64,000 bases of DNA, taken from assembly GCA_030544235.1 (NCBI GenBank), contig CM060465.1, positions 9,727,001-9,791,000 on the forward strand. Direction: 5' to 3'. The stretch is from Lepturacanthus savala (lineage: Eukaryota > Chordata > Actinopteri > Scombriformes > Trichiuridae). The notes below the pieces were generated by a model. It saw only the letters and a program-made list of their open reading frames with translations. It was not told the DNA's origin and ran no database searches. The translations under genes and the position numbers were made by a program. This document shows, piece by piece, positions 23,313 through 37,450 of this stretch (positions are counted from its first letter, which is position 1; each line of letters starts with the position of its first letter).

Positions 23313-24232
23313 GCGATATACAGATGTTGAGAAATACAGATATAAATTAGCTATATCGTTATACAGGTTTCATGAGTGGAGCTGCTCTGAAGCCTGCACT
23401 CTAAAAGCCTTTTACAAGCATTTCTTCCCCCTGCAGGCACAACTCAAACTGAATGATGAAGAAGAATGACTTAAGTGGCAGCAAAATTACAACATTGACA
23501 ACAAAATTACAACAAATTGCCAGATTTATCAATCAGTCAGTAATCAGAATCATGTGAACATTATCTAAGGATTAACAAAAAGTATTCCTTTGAATGCTTT
23601 ATTGTAGAATTGTGAAGGAATCCAGGTGCACAATGATATGACCTAAAAAGTGTCAAACGCAGATCCCACTGAGAACAATACAATGGATGTTGGAAGTAAA
23701 GTTGTATCGAAAAACATCAGCTGCAAGAAACAGAAGGCTTGAGGTGTCACTGACAGCCAAAGTAGTAAAAGTCTGGGCAGTAAGTGAAAGGGTTACGACA
23801 TGAAGAGTGTGACAGACAGAGGCGAGAGAGATGTATGACAGGAGACTTGGCTGGTACATAGAGCTCTTCAATGAGTTGTATCAGACCTTTTACCTCATTT
23901 TACCACTCACCTTCATGTTCCTCCCCCGTCAATCCTATCCTCCCTCCTGCTTCCCTCATGGCCTCTGTGGTTCTGGTGTGGTAATGCTCTGGTTTTCATT
24001 AGTCAATTACAACCTCTGAAGCCAGCCGCTTCTCTTAAACACTCTTCTTTCCTGTGTATGCTCCGGTCCTCTGCTCTGTACCACCTTCCTTACATTTATT
24101 TCTCTCTCTGTAGTTCACTGAGTACCACAGCTCATTCAACAATCCTTCAGCAATCTGTGCATTCCAGTCACCATGCCAAATCTTTGTTAACCCTTTTAAC
24201 TACAAATTTGATGTTTTTAATTTAAAAAGTAT
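23313..24232. other. Gene-free stretch
   Basis: No feature recognised. Confidence 0.5.
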
Positions 24233-24645
24233 TTTTTAGTGTACCATAGGGCACACTGCCCTCTTGACTTCGTATTTGCCTAAGGTGAAGTACTCAAGAG
24301 CAAAATACACTGTGAATTCTCATATGTAGGAAAAGCCAACACATGCAAGCCCTCACTTGCTCCTCTGCATTTATCAGTGCATGCAACAATAGGATATTTC
24401 AATACGCCTAAGGGGATTCAAATTGTGAAACATTGAATAATAAAACTTCATCTTAAAATGCAGTGACATGCAAAACATTTCGAAAGACACATGGAGTGTG
24501 TTTCTCAAAGATTCCTGTAGGATTTGTGCGCTGTAATCAAACCGTGGCCACAGGTTCACTCATAGAAGAAAAAGTGAAAATATCTGTCCCATGAATAAAC
24601 CAAGCAAACATTAAAATAATTCAAGGCTTACAAGTACATGCTGCT
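24233..24645 (-). repeat. Unclassified interspersed repeat, copy B
   Basis: Inverted relative to copy A at 1884-2300. Read on the minus strand it shows the same order of blocks from 'AGCAGCATGTACTT' to 'GAATTCACAGTGTATTTTGC', at roughly three-quarters identity by eye. The 61-codon frame at 24374-24559 is the counterpart of the one in copy A. Confidence 0.6.
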
Positions 24646-24830
24646 AAATCTAAGGTTGTTGGTTCAGTCCTCGGCAGGATAAATAAGGGGAGGGACAAGT
24701 GTTCCTTCTCCTCCCTCATTATGACCCACTGATGTGCTCTTGAGCAAGACCCCAAATTCCAACTTCTCTAGTGGAGCTGCTGAGGGGCAGCAGATGAAAT
24801 TGTGATTGTACTGAGTGGTTTAAGGATCAG
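24646..24830 (+). mobile_element. SINE fragment (second family)
   Basis: 'GTTGTTGGTTCAGTCCTCGG' contains a Pol III B-box-like core. 'GTGCTCTTGAGCAAGACCCC' further on is a phrase typical of a common fish SINE body (family form: TGAGCAAGACACTGAACCC). The A-box end is missing or diverged, and no target duplication is evident. It abuts copy B of the unclassified repeat. Confidence 0.55.
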
Positions 24831-24856
24831 ACTGTGGTTCTACTGAGCAGACCATA

Positions 24857-24999
24857 GCCCCTTTTACACGGTCTGTTCAAGGCAGGGATGTTGTGCATTT
24901 ACTTCGACTCGCTTTTCTAAAGGTATGGACACAGAATTGGGGGAACGGAGTCGTTAATTAGCAACCGTCATCACATTCCTGAATCTGTGTAAAAGGGAC
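24857..24999. mobile_element. Small MITE-like element with CCCTTTTACAC ends
   Basis: The left end GCCCCTTTTACACGG and the right end CTGTGTAAAAGGGAC are inverted over about 12 bp. The 143 bp between are non-coding. I could not find a convincing target duplication, so the superfamily is open. Confidence 0.5.
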
Positions 25000-25282
25000 A
25001 GCTGGGATCGACCAGGACAGAGGCAGCACATTTTGATGTGTGCAACTGGCATTTTTTCTGTGTGTTTATGATCGCACAGTCATGTTGCTCACATAAATCT
25101 GCCATTGTACACATCAAAGTACATAATGCATGTGAAGAGTAGAGTAGTGAATTAGTTGTATAAATGTGCATGGGATAGAAAAAACACCTCAATACTCAGT
25201 TCACTTGCTATTATTGTTTGGAAAGCTGCTGCCTGATGAACAGATTTACTTGATACTAGATTCCAATGCTGTTACATCACAA
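25000..25282. other. Gene-free stretch before the minisatellite
   Basis: Nothing recognised. Confidence 0.5.
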
Positions 25283-25990
25283 ACTGGTCACACTGTGGTT
25301 ATACTGGTTAGACTGCAGTTATACTGGTTAGACTGCAGTTATATTGGTCAGATGTAGTATACTGTTCAGGCTGGAGTTATATTGGTTATATTGGTTAAGT
25401 GTGGTTATAATTGTCAAATGTATTGATACTGGGGTCAGACAGTAGTTATACTGGTTAGACAGTGGGGGCACTGGTTAGACTGTAGGGTTATACTAATCAG
25501 ACTGTAGTTACACTGGTCAGACTGTAATTACACTGGTCAGATTGTAGTTATACTGGAAAGATTGTAGTTTTACTGGTCAGACTGTGGTTGCACTGAGCAG
25601 ACTGTAATTACACTGGTCAGATTGTAGTTGCAATGGTCAGACTGTAGTTACACTGGTCAGAATGTAGTTGCAATGGTCAGACTGTAATTACACTGGTCAG
25701 AATGTAGTTGCAATGGTCAGACTGTAATTACACTGGTCAGATTGTAGTTGCAATGGTCAGACTGTAATTACACTGGTCAGATTGTAGTTGCAATGGTCAG
25801 ACTGTAGTTACACTGGTCAGAATGTAGTTGCAATGGTCAGAATGTAGATGCATTGGTCAGATTGTAGTTGCACTGGTCAGATTGTAGTTATACTGGTCAG
25901 ATTGTAGTTATACTGGTCAGATTGTAGTTATACTGGTCAGACTGTGGTTGCACTGATCAGACTGTAGTTGCACTGGTCAGATTGTAATTT
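25283..25990 (+). repeat. 20-bp minisatellite with 40-bp higher-order unit
   Basis: About 35 copies of a 20-bp unit close to ACTGGTCAGACTGTAGTTAC. In the middle (about 25600-25800) two variants alternate, ...TTGCAATGGTCAGA and ...TTACACTGGTCAGA, giving a 40-bp dimer that repeats with few changes. The left end (to about 25440) is more diverged, with GGTTAGA and changed spacing. It is non-coding; frames run open only briefly. Confidence 0.95.
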
Positions 25991-27943
<1,953 letters not shown>

Positions 27944-28078
27944 CATGTGTGGATTTGTGGTTGCATGTCTGCATAAGTGTGTCTGTGAATCTGTGCCACA
28001 ATAGTCAAAGTTAACTTAACTCCTTGTGGTCACAGCTCTGTGGTCTCATGGACTAGATGAACTCAAATGTCACCCATA

Positions 28079-28079
28079 C

Positions 28080-28115
<36 letters not shown>
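28079..28115 (+). repeat. (CT)n(CA)n compound microsatellite
   Basis: A CT run switches directly into a CA run. Confidence 0.95.
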
Positions 28116-30815
28116 TCAGAGCTCACTCACACCTCGAGGTGTCTCCCTGTGGCAGGGCGCCCAGTGTGTCACAAACCACACAGCTGTACATTCCCAGACT
28201 CTGAGAGTGGGATTAGATTAGCGGAGTGGAGCAGGAGATGCTGTGTGTTTTTCTCTGATTGCGTTGTGTGTTTTGTCTGTGTCTGCACATAAACATGGTC
28301 TGTGACACTCAGTTCCAGGTGTGTGTAGGAAGGAACACTCTGTGTTGGCTTCATGTTTATCAGATTGAATGTTTAGTGAGCTCTCATAGGTCACTGTTTT
28401 ATGGCTGTGTAAATGTGCCACAATTTTAGCTGCTATATAATTTGATGTCTTCACACTGAATGTTGTTTTCTTTTTCTTTTTTTTTGATGAGCAGACATCG
28501 TGTTTTGCTTGGTGCAACCATAGCGGCCATAAAAAATATATGTATTTTATGAAAGACTTTTAATTCTTAACTATAAGGGCACCCCCACTATGGAGAGTTT
28601 ACTTGCTTCCTATGTTGTAAAACCTTTATTTTAGTTTTTTCTATTTTTAAAATCGAACCTTTACCTTCCATCTTTCCTCTTTTTATAATGGATATGTGAC
28701 AGATCTATTACTATTACTATTGCAGTAAAAGTATATCAAGAACATACACACTATAGGTAGTTTTCTTGCTTATGGTTTTATAAAAATATATTTTAAACTC
28801 CTACTTGTACACTCCAGGCCTCCTCTCTGCATGATGCATGAGTGAAACAGGTGGAGATTGTTTTTCTCCATCACTGCTTTGGTATCAATTTATAATATAA
28901 AGAACTTGTCAAACTGTATCAGTGGAAGCTGTGTTGAGACTGCAGATTTAGAAAATACAACACATTTGTTTTTAGTTGCATTGTAATCACTTGACTTTGT
29001 GATTGTGTCTGACAGGCTTTCTAATGACAGTCGGTATGTTTCACAGCTTCAAACACAACTTCAGATTGTGACAAACAGTATATTTATTGAAAGAATAAGT
29101 GTTTGTTCACTGTGGATACATATGAGACCCCAGCAAAGTGCATTCTGCTAAAAGATTGGTCACACAAGTTTTCATAAATATTTTGCTGCCACTGTTTAAA
29201 GATTCCATATCACAGAGTGGGATTTTACTTGCTTTTTGATATTATAGGAAAGAGGTAACCCTTCATTTTACCGGTCCTTAACTACATATGAACTCTAAAG
29301 TTGTTCAGCACACTTTATATAAAAACTCATTTACTTTTCATATATATAGTTCATATAAGTGTTCCTATCTGTGTTCATATATAGATCACATTTGTTTTCA
29401 TATATAGTGATGACCTGTAAAAAGACACAGTCCGGAAGTATCAGTGGAAGAGAGGCTGCAAAGTGTAATGTGTGCATGTGTATGTTAAGCACATGTGTGG
29501 AGATGGAGCGTGCCTCAAGGCCAAAACAGGCTTAGCGAGTGTTGCTTTAGTTCAGCTTGTGACAGAGGGTGGTGACAGTGGAGATATTGGGGATGAGTTG
29601 TCTGCAGACTGATAACAGAGCAAGCAATAGCAAGTCAATATTGATTGACCATGAGAGGGCTGACTTGCAGTTTGACACATTGAAGTGACAGAGTGGTGGC
29701 AGATACAGAGTGAGGAGAAGGACACCAGATTGAGGAGGGACAGGGGAACGGCGATGTGCCGAAGGAGGAAAGAGGAGCAGGATGCCTCCATCTGCTAGCC
29801 ATATGCAAGAAGCCCCACAGCAGTCACATAAATCTTAGCCATGCTCAGCAATGCAAAGCTGCATTCCACCAGGGTAAACGTGCACTGGCTAGCTAGCTCC
29901 ACAGAACTGTGCAGCTCCTGCATCATACAGCTCCAGATCACACGCGCAACACATAAATATATATAGTACGATCTAAAAATGACCCTCAACCATTTGCATC
30001 AATCTTGTTAGAGTTATTACATCTTTAAGTCAATTCTGTTCAGCCAATGAACTTTAATGAGGTGGGGAATTTAAAGTTTTTAAATTAGCAATTACTTATA
30101 TTTAATGTATAGCATAAACACATATTTTTAAGTTGATTGATCATGAAATTAATTTGTTTCAATTCAAGTTTCCACATTATATAAAAAGAAATTATTAGTC
30201 GTGTTGCATTAAGTGTTATATAATAATTGTTAATAATTATTTGATCCAAATAAATATTTTTAGTAGTTTTTTAGCTTTTTCATCTTACAAAAAATTCATG
30301 TTACAATAATAGGTAATAATAATATTTTATATCAATTAAAATAAATACACACAAGTTGATGTAATTACCAACATTAATACAACACAACTCATCAAATAAT
30401 ATTTGCAACCTAAAAGGTTAATATAAATCAATAAGTTATGATTGTTATCTTCCTACCATGCATTTTATTAAGTGTTGGTAGTAAGTCCCCTGATCTTGAA
30501 ATGAGATTTCAGAGGTCCAGATCAAACATGCAGCAACAGAAGGCACACAGAAGCTTAAATTGGGATATAATGCGATAGTGTATCAGAAACCATTATTCCA
30601 GTGATGACTTGACAGCATGCAGAGAATGTAGTAAGACTTGGAAGAACTGTTACACATGCTTTTGCTACTGGATCTGTGAATAGAGCGCTGGACTGGCGGC
30701 TGGGAATCTGTTGGAAAAATACTACAGTGAGGTGAAGGTTGATTCAAAAACTGTTTATAAAGGCAAAGTTCTTCTGTTCTTCTGGTGTGGTCCCTTGGCC
30801 CTCCACTTCACTGGG

Positions 30816-30816
<1 letters not shown>
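28116..30816. other. Gene-free stretch
   Basis: About 2.7 kb, AT-rich towards 30000-30450. A set of 'TTCATATA(TAG)' phrases recurs at about 29330-29410. No exon, RNA gene or clear transposon. Confidence 0.5.

Positions 30817-30849
<33 letters not shown>
30817..30849 (+). repeat. (AC)n microsatellite
   Basis: Uninterrupted AC run of about 33 bp. Confidence 0.97.
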
Positions 30850-30852
<3 letters not shown>

Positions 30853-31011
30853 ACAGGTCAATAGAGTGTAAGTTAAGCTCGAGCAGGGAAGTGTGTGGAC
30901 GAGTTGGGTGTTGTACAGATGGGCTGGAGACTAACAGGCAATTTAGAACAATGTGTCTGTGAGTACCTGCATGTCTGCGGCTGCGCTGGCATCCGACAAA
31001 TACTGGTATCT

Positions 31012-31148
31012 GGGCTGGTAGAGAGAAGAGGTGCTGGTGAAGAGAGGAGGAGCTGGTAAGGAGGTGCTGATAGAGAGTGGAGGAGCTGGTGAAGAACAGA
31101 GGAACTGGTAGAGAGTGGAGGGGCTGATAGAGAGAGGAGGGGCTGGTA
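31012..31148 (+). repeat. GGAGGAGCTGGTAGAGAGA minisatellite
   Basis: Six to seven imperfect copies of a roughly 20-bp purine-rich unit (GCTGGT[A/G]GAGAGAGGAGGA) with unit-length changes. Confidence 0.85.
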
Positions 31149-31261
31149 ACAGTGACAGTGGAGTTTAATAATTTACACCTTTACTTACTTTTACTTTTTT
31201 ATTACCACTACAGTAATAAGCATATGTTGTCATCTTGAATAAAAGGTTATCCTTCACTTTC

Positions 31262-31263
31262 TG

Positions 31264-31295
<32 letters not shown>

Positions 31296-31302
31296 TGCAT
31301 GC

Positions 31303-31336
<34 letters not shown>
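31262..31336 (+). repeat. (TG)n/(GTGC)n compound microsatellite
   Basis: TG run, then GTGC tetranucleotides, then TG run. The GTGC block adds CpG sites unusual for this region. Confidence 0.95.
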
Positions 31337-33814
31337 ATGAGGTTATAATGGTTATGATGATTATAATGGTAGTGAGAACCCTGTGTGTGACCCTGAACTT
31401 TTGCTGCTACCTGAAGGGTCAACATTCAAAGAAATTCTTTTTCCTCCCCCTCCATAAAACTAATGGTGTTGTAAAAACAGTAGTTTTCCACATGATTTTG
31501 CACTTTGTCAAAGCTGTTTTATAACTATGAAATCTCTTTGTCATGTTTCCGATGACACAAATTACAGGTTTGTAGAAATAATGCCTTTGAGCGCAGAAGG
31601 TTATTGACTTTTGATTGTTAGTTAAGAGCCATTTTATTATGTGGAATATTTTGCACATGCATGTATGACCTTTTGTTTCCACTTAAAGTCATCTCAAATC
31701 TATAGAATGTGAATGAAATAAGGTCATAAAAAATCATCTTTTCCATCTTTCAGATACAGACACATAGTTTTGGCTTTTTTGGTCCGATTTCATGGAACTT
31801 TAAATCGATTGAAATCATTGCTGGTGAAGAAATGATATAATAACATGGTGGCCAGAGATGAGTCACCACTAATTTCACGTTCTCTTTCTAGCCCGCCGTT
31901 CAATTGTACCATTCAAGCACTGTGGGTGAACAGAGCCCAGCCAATGAGAGAACTCACTCATGACATCACAGTCATGGTCAGTGTGGCAGATGGATGGGGG
32001 GAGATGGTTCCAGTGAAAACATCAAAAACACAGCAGCGGGAGTTAAACTCATGTTTTATTATTCACCCAGCACTGATCAGCAGAATTGGTTAGAGTGGCA
32101 TCCAACCAGAAGTCCTGCTTATGAGGCAGGAACACCGTAACACTCCATGGTTGCTTTAGGATAAGAAACTATAAAATATCACAGCCCTGCAGAGTGCCAT
32201 GGCTGTACATCCATCAGCAGTCCTCCATCAGCATGTGCACCTTCTGAGGCCAGAAGAACCGCAGCCAAAGTTGCTACTTGCCTCATCCTGTGTACGTGAA
32301 ATAAGTGAAGGAACGTCTTTCGCAATATCACTAAGAATAATAGATCTGAGATATTCTTCCAGTAACTATTTAGAGAAAGACCACTAATCTTCAGTTTTCC
32401 AAGTAATTTAACAAAATGGCCGGCTAATGAAAGCTTCGGCATGCAAAGTTGCTATTGGTCCAGTTGGCTTTGCTGCAACCAACAAATCAACCAACTGCTT
32501 ATTAATCCATATCAACGTAAATTAAACCCGGGTATCAGAAACTCAGGCGGAATATGGTCGTCCATTATCTGTGGATCAAAGCTCCTCCCATCCTCATGCC
32601 AACGTGACCTTCCTGATGGGCAGGCTAGTGCCTTGTCTGACAGCTACCCGTTAGCTGGATACTGCTCTCTGTAGACCTGAGTATCATCCGGATGGGCTGA
32701 TTATGCAGTCAGCCACATGCTCGGCCAGCAGCTGCAGGACAGGGACAGCTGTGACTTCCAGAATCCCAACTACCGATACTGTTGCCAAGACATACTAATC
32801 ACAGCTGGACAAATCTCATTCCGTTAACATATGACAGAGTTTACAGCTTGAAAAACTCAAAAACATGTTATGGTCAGAACTATTTTCTTAAAAAAGAAGA
32901 AGAAGAGTGCTTGAGGTCATATAGAGCATCTTTTACCATGTACTCTACAGATGGTTGAATCGGTTCCAGGTGTTTCAGGATTCATGAGCGTCTGCCTAGC
33001 AGCAAGAGAGCTACTGAGGAGTTTGTTTCACTTTTTAACACCACTTGGTGACATGAAAATGATGAAATATCCACTGAAAGTGCTTGCCTGATCAAGTCAG
33101 CTAATCAATGAAATTGGATGATCTGGGATTTTAGCGAATGTTCATATGTAATAAGTGTGCCTGCCCCACAAAGCATAAAGCTTGTCCATCTTGCCACTCT
33201 GTCTGTCTTTCTCTCTTTTTCTACTTCTTCCTTTTATCCTCAGCCAGACGTTTTTGGATATGTAAGATGTAAAAAGAAAAAAAAGCAGGAAGGAGAAGAA
33301 GAAAGAAAAGACAGTTCTAAAGAAATATGGCTCGTATTAATCTGGAAATATTGCTTTACCTCATCTGAACTAAATTACTGGGCTGAACTCGCTGTCCTCA
33401 GAGAGCAGGCAGAGCGCCACCGGCAGCCCAGATGGGCAAGGAGTGGTCGGCAGATCTGTCACTGTGACCACGGTGAGCACATGAACCCCTGGTCTGTCCA
33501 GCTTTGTAGCAGTCCTTTCATACAGCGGATCAAAAGTGTTTCTTTGTTTTTGTTGGGCTGGGATTTTATACTCAGGGGCAGCGTCTTTGGAGGAGAATCC
33601 AGAAGTTTTCTCTCTCTCTTTCTTTGTCCTGTTTCCTGCTATCTCTGTGGCTTTGTGTATATGTTGTTAGGAGACCAAAATATACTCTAAACAAAGATAT
33701 GAAGATGATGAGATGTGATCTGTATTTTAAAATAAGAAGGATCCTCTTTCATGACAGTATTTGAGCAATTCTATGGATGATTTCCAGGTCTATATTTATA
33801 TGCTGGAGCTCTTA
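31337..33814. other. Gene-free stretch
   Basis: About 2.5 kb. The frames at 31845-32093, 32199-32387 and 33118-33690 have no recognisable domain. A segment at 33402-33472 ends in a donor-like CCACG|GTGAGC but has a poor acceptor, so I do not call it. Confidence 0.45.
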
Positions 33815-33815
33815 T

Positions 33816-33882
<67 letters not shown>
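33815..33882 (+). repeat. (AC)n(TA)n compound microsatellite
   Basis: Short AC run switching into a TA run of about 50 bp. The TA run is the left flank of the hAT-like element that follows. Confidence 0.95.
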
Positions 33883-33884
<2 letters not shown>

Positions 33885-34792
33885 AGCTGTCATTTTAACA
33901 CGTTAATTCGATTAATTCATTATGCCGCAATTTAACGCGTTAAAATATTTAACGCAATTAATTATGAGTATCAACGGTGGTGAGCTCAGGGGTAAAAGTG
34001 AACCGGAACTGTCCGGAACTACATTCCGTTAAAAGATTCACGACCGGAACGGCGTTCTGTTAAAAAAGGAGAAGAAGCTCCCTGTCAAAATCCCATGTTA
34101 AATAAAGAAAACGATGAACTGAAGTCACATTAGTTACATTATCCGAGTGCTGCAACAATTCCAGTGGCTCGTTTCAGTGTAATCTCCGCTGTTTCGGTGT
34201 CTGTGCCATTTGACACGGAGCAACAAGTCTGAACACGTCTCTGGTTGCTATGCAACATGAGGCGAGCCGAGCTGAACAAATGCGTTTCTGGTTGGTCGAT
34301 GGACACGTGGTCACGTTATCAGCATCGCTAATTCTGATTGGTTCAAACCACACGTGTTTGCTCTCACCGAGCAAAATGATGTTGGCACAATGCAGCGCAA
34401 AATATACAACTTCTATTATTCATTTTTTAATCTTAAGTGCCTATTTGAGACAGCTTTATTTTATTTCAGAATTTTATTTATTTAACTGAATCACTGTATT
34501 TGTTTTACATTTCTGAATAATGCACCTGGTCTAACTGGTTTAATGTGCTGGACCTTTACTTATGGATTTCATTCATGAAGCACAGTTCACCAATAAAAAA
34601 ATGGATTTCAGATCTTCTCTTCTTACTGTATTCAATTGATTAGTCATGCACTATAATTTTTTATATCCTAGAATTCAAATTCTTTATCAGGAGACCTTTA
34701 GCAGATATGACATTAAAATGTGATTAATTCGATTAATTAATTACAAAATCCTGTAATTAATTTGATTAATTTTTTAATCAACTGACAGCACT
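33883..34792. mobile_element. hAT-like DNA transposon inserted in a (TA)n tract
   Basis: The ends are inverted: left AGAGCTGTCA (33883) and right TGACAGCACT (34792), followed inward by TTAAT/CGATTAATT-rich subterminal sequence on both sides. The palindrome TTTAACGCGTTAAA lies near the left end. Flanks TATATATA and AATATATA could be an 8-bp duplication, but low complexity makes this weak. The centre (about 33980-34400) is GC-richer and promoter-like, with CACGTG-type E-boxes near 34305 and 34352, a GATTGG box and the palindrome GTTGCTATGCAAC (34244-34256). The 3' third is AT-rich with AATAAA signals (34594). No transposase reading frame is present, so it seems to be a deletion derivative keeping promoter and 3' end. 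Confidence 0.65.
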
Positions 34793-34811
34793 AATATATA
34801 GTGCTGTCAGT
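34781..34811. repeat. Head-to-head transposon termini
   Basis: The right terminus CTGACAGCACTA is followed, after ATATA, by its own reverse complement TAGTGCTGTCAG, making a 13-bp-arm palindrome. The second terminus belongs to a truncated or miniature relative. Confidence 0.85.
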
Positions 34812-34851
34812 AGTATTTTTACTATATACTAGTATATAGTAAAAATACTAC
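34810..34851. repeat. Perfect 42-bp palindrome
   Basis: Each half (34810-34830 and 34831-34851) is the exact reverse complement of the other, with no spacer. The centre is ATACTAGTAT. It overlaps the end of the head-to-head termini and runs up to a (TA)n tract. Confidence 0.97.
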
Positions 34852-34860
34852 AATACTACA

Positions 34861-34862
<2 letters not shown>

Positions 34863-34901
<39 letters not shown>
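34863..34901 (+). repeat. (TA)n microsatellite
   Basis: About 39 bp of alternating A and T, probably the right part of the tract split by the hAT-like insertion. Confidence 0.95.
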
Positions 34902-34903
<2 letters not shown>

Positions 34904-36469
34904 ACAAACTATCTCAAAATCTCAACTTCTTTTAGAGGCAATATCCATATGGATACATACAACACAAGCCACTCATGGAAATACCTTAGCAACAACCATA
35001 GCAGCAACTTTAGCAACCATCTTAGTAGCAACCTCAGTGACAATGTAAACTTGACGTAAACTTGTTTGTGATATAGAAAAAAATATTTTAGAGTTTAGAG
35101 TAGGTGAATCCCTGACTTTTGTAGGGAGCATATGTACATATGATCACCTCAAGTTTCTAAACTTTGACCATGTTTAGCACAGATATCCCCTTTGCCTGAG
35201 TGCACAGTGAAACTAGTGCCTGCTGTTATGTGAGGGCATGTTGCTGGAGGCCATGAAATCTATAGTTAGAAGAGAGGAGCTGGCTTATGGTGCGGCTGCA
35301 GCTTGCCAAGGCTTGTGGTTTCCTCTGGTGAGGAGCAGTAAGTCACTGCAACCTCTCTCACTGCTACTCAGAGAACTTTAAAGGTGTGATTGCACATACT
35401 ATGAGTAAATACTGGCCTGTCTGCTCTCTTTCTCACCCTTGACTTAATAACTGAGCAAAACTGACACATACAAATTTCACTACATTATACTGTATCATAG
35501 ACAGGAGCCTCAGGAGACAAGTCATAGTCTATGAGTCTATCATAATATTAATTGGCCGGTGGCATCACAAGCAGGAATTGTTGCTCATAATTCCACCTGA
35601 CAGTGACAAGGGCTACCCTGTTCTTATTGGAATAGTTTTTAAAAGGGAGAAGCTGCACTTTATGTCAGATGAAAGGACGTATTGCATGTTTTTGCTACCT
35701 AGCGTCATTGTGTCCCTCAGTAAATCGCCAGGGGTCAGGGACTCAGCAGAGGAGGTGGATCAGAAATCTCATCAAATCAACCCAATAAAAAATATCATAA
35801 GAGCAATCCTCTGATTCAATTTAATGGTGATCCTTCATAAAGGAACCATAAATTTCCTCTGACAACAGCAACCAGCAGCAATGTTATAGCTGGTAATAAA
35901 GTGCATATCACACTATACCTAGTACCCACATGTATGGTTTAAGTAATTAGATGTGTTCAACTGTTTTGATGCATGATGTGGAGGTAAAGATCCACCCTGT
36001 GTGAAGCTCTAAGTCACTTTCTATGATATTGTATTGACAGCATCTGGAACAATTACTGCCTTCTCATAAGATTCTCACACAATGTTAATGTTTGTCACTC
36101 ATCCAGATATAGCTTGGAAATGGGAAATATTCCAGTCTGCAACTGAGTGAAAGTTATGGGTATATCAGTTTCACTTTTTACAAAATACTAATATTCAACT
36201 TGATTGTTATTGCTACTTCAAAGACTTTGACAAGAACTGATCAGGTTAAATGAGAGGCATCGCTACTAGACAGCTGCTCATTTATGGTGCTGTTTTTCAC
36301 TGTTTCTTTTTTTTCTTCTTCATTTCTTTTTCCTGTGCTGCATTTAATTGTTCAAATTGTTCAAATTGTTTGTATTTCCAAAAATAAATTGAAAGAATGT
36401 TTAAATCAGCTATTTATGTGTTTCTAGTAAACTTATTTTTAGTTTTAGTTTATTACTCAGCTGTGCTGC
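34902..36469. other. Gene-free stretch
   Basis: Includes a 'TAGCAACC' cluster near 34985-35035. The part from about 35530 to 35920 is non-repetitive and less AT-rich. The 78-codon frame at 35578-35814 has no known domain. Confidence 0.5.
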
Positions 36470-36740
36470 GGCACTTGATAACAAGTAAGTTTGACAGCTG
36501 TGCTCTAATTGATAAATTTAGAATATCTGATTAAGTTTAAGCCAAACAATGTGTGTGTAATAAATAGTTTCAATGCACGCCTGCTGGCCCGTCAGGAAAG
36601 AACATTTAGCCAGATGATGGTATAAATCACAATCAATATAAATAAAGGCAAATTACATCAATCAGTCTGTGCTACACAACAGTTTGATGACTGATAAAGC
36701 TAAATAATCATGAAATCATTCAATCATGAATTAATGTTTG
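36470..36740. promoter_or_regulatory. Candidate conserved non-coding element
   Basis: Non-repetitive, with dense developmental-factor-like motifs: TTGACAGCTGTG (TGACAG/E-box), TAATTGATAAATT and ATCTGATTAAG (homeodomain-type), GATGACTGATAAAG, and CAATCATGAATTAATG. This is a composition argument only; conservation is not shown. Confidence 0.25.
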
Positions 36741-37254
36741 TATTGAATTATATTTCAGTTAATTTAAGGTAGAAAAACAATGACAAAGGCTTAATAAAGG
36801 CAAAATATCAGAATTGGCATGTTGCCATCAATATTATCAATAATATCCTGATCTAAATCCAAATCTTTTTATATTAAGTATCTGCCCATACAGCCTCTGA
36901 TGATCTCTGATGTTCCAATATAATATAGCTGCTAAGTGCATATGTGGCTTCCAGTAGACAGTTAAAACATATTTTTTTTCTACTAGTCAATGCCAAATTC
37001 ACTTTTGGAATTTACTTTGAGCCAGTGCAGAGAATTTAATATTAGATTTATATGATCTTTTTTCCCAGTTCCTGTAGCAGCATTCTGGATCAACTGACAA
37101 GTTTTTAGGGACCAGAAGCCTGTATATGTTATGATAACATAGATGATATAAGACAATCCCTGATGTTTGTTTTTAATGTGGAAGTTGAAAGAAAATATAT
37201 TGATCGAAGATAACTCTGAGATTCCTTTCAGTGGTGCTGGAGGCCACAGTAATG

Positions 37255-37450
37255 CCTGTTTATTTGTGAACAGGATTAAGGAAAAACTACTGGGTCGATT
37301 TTGGTAAAATTTGGTGGTAGAGTGTAGAGTTGGCCAAGGACAAACCCATTACATTTTGGGGTGGATCCCACTAACAAAATTATTGTCTCCTACTGGTAAA
37401 TGGAATGTTAATAGTTGAATCAGCAGCAGACAAAAATCGACTGACCATTG
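37255..37450 (+). repeat. GGCCAAGG-type interspersed repeat (copy 2 of 4)
   Basis: Phrases 'AAAAACTACTGGGTCGATTT', 'AAATTTGGTGGTAG', 'TTGGCCAAGGACAAACCCAT' and 'TTTTGGGGTGGATCC' are shared with 39645-39880 and, inverted, with 53222-53398 and 17618-17705. It is a common teleost repeat; I cannot assign its class. Confidence 0.7.

Noticed and set aside
25283..25990. CRISPR array
   Set aside because: The repeat is continuous 20-bp tandem DNA without unique spacers, in a vertebrate genome.
30672..30710. tRNA-like phrase 'AGAGCGCTGGACTGGCGG'
   Set aside because: No B box or foldable acceptor and T arms follow; not a tRNA gene, and too short to call a SINE.
33402..33472. Possible 71-bp exon with donor CCACG|GTGAGC
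   Set aside because: The upstream acceptor lacks a good pyrimidine tract and the frame is not recognisable.
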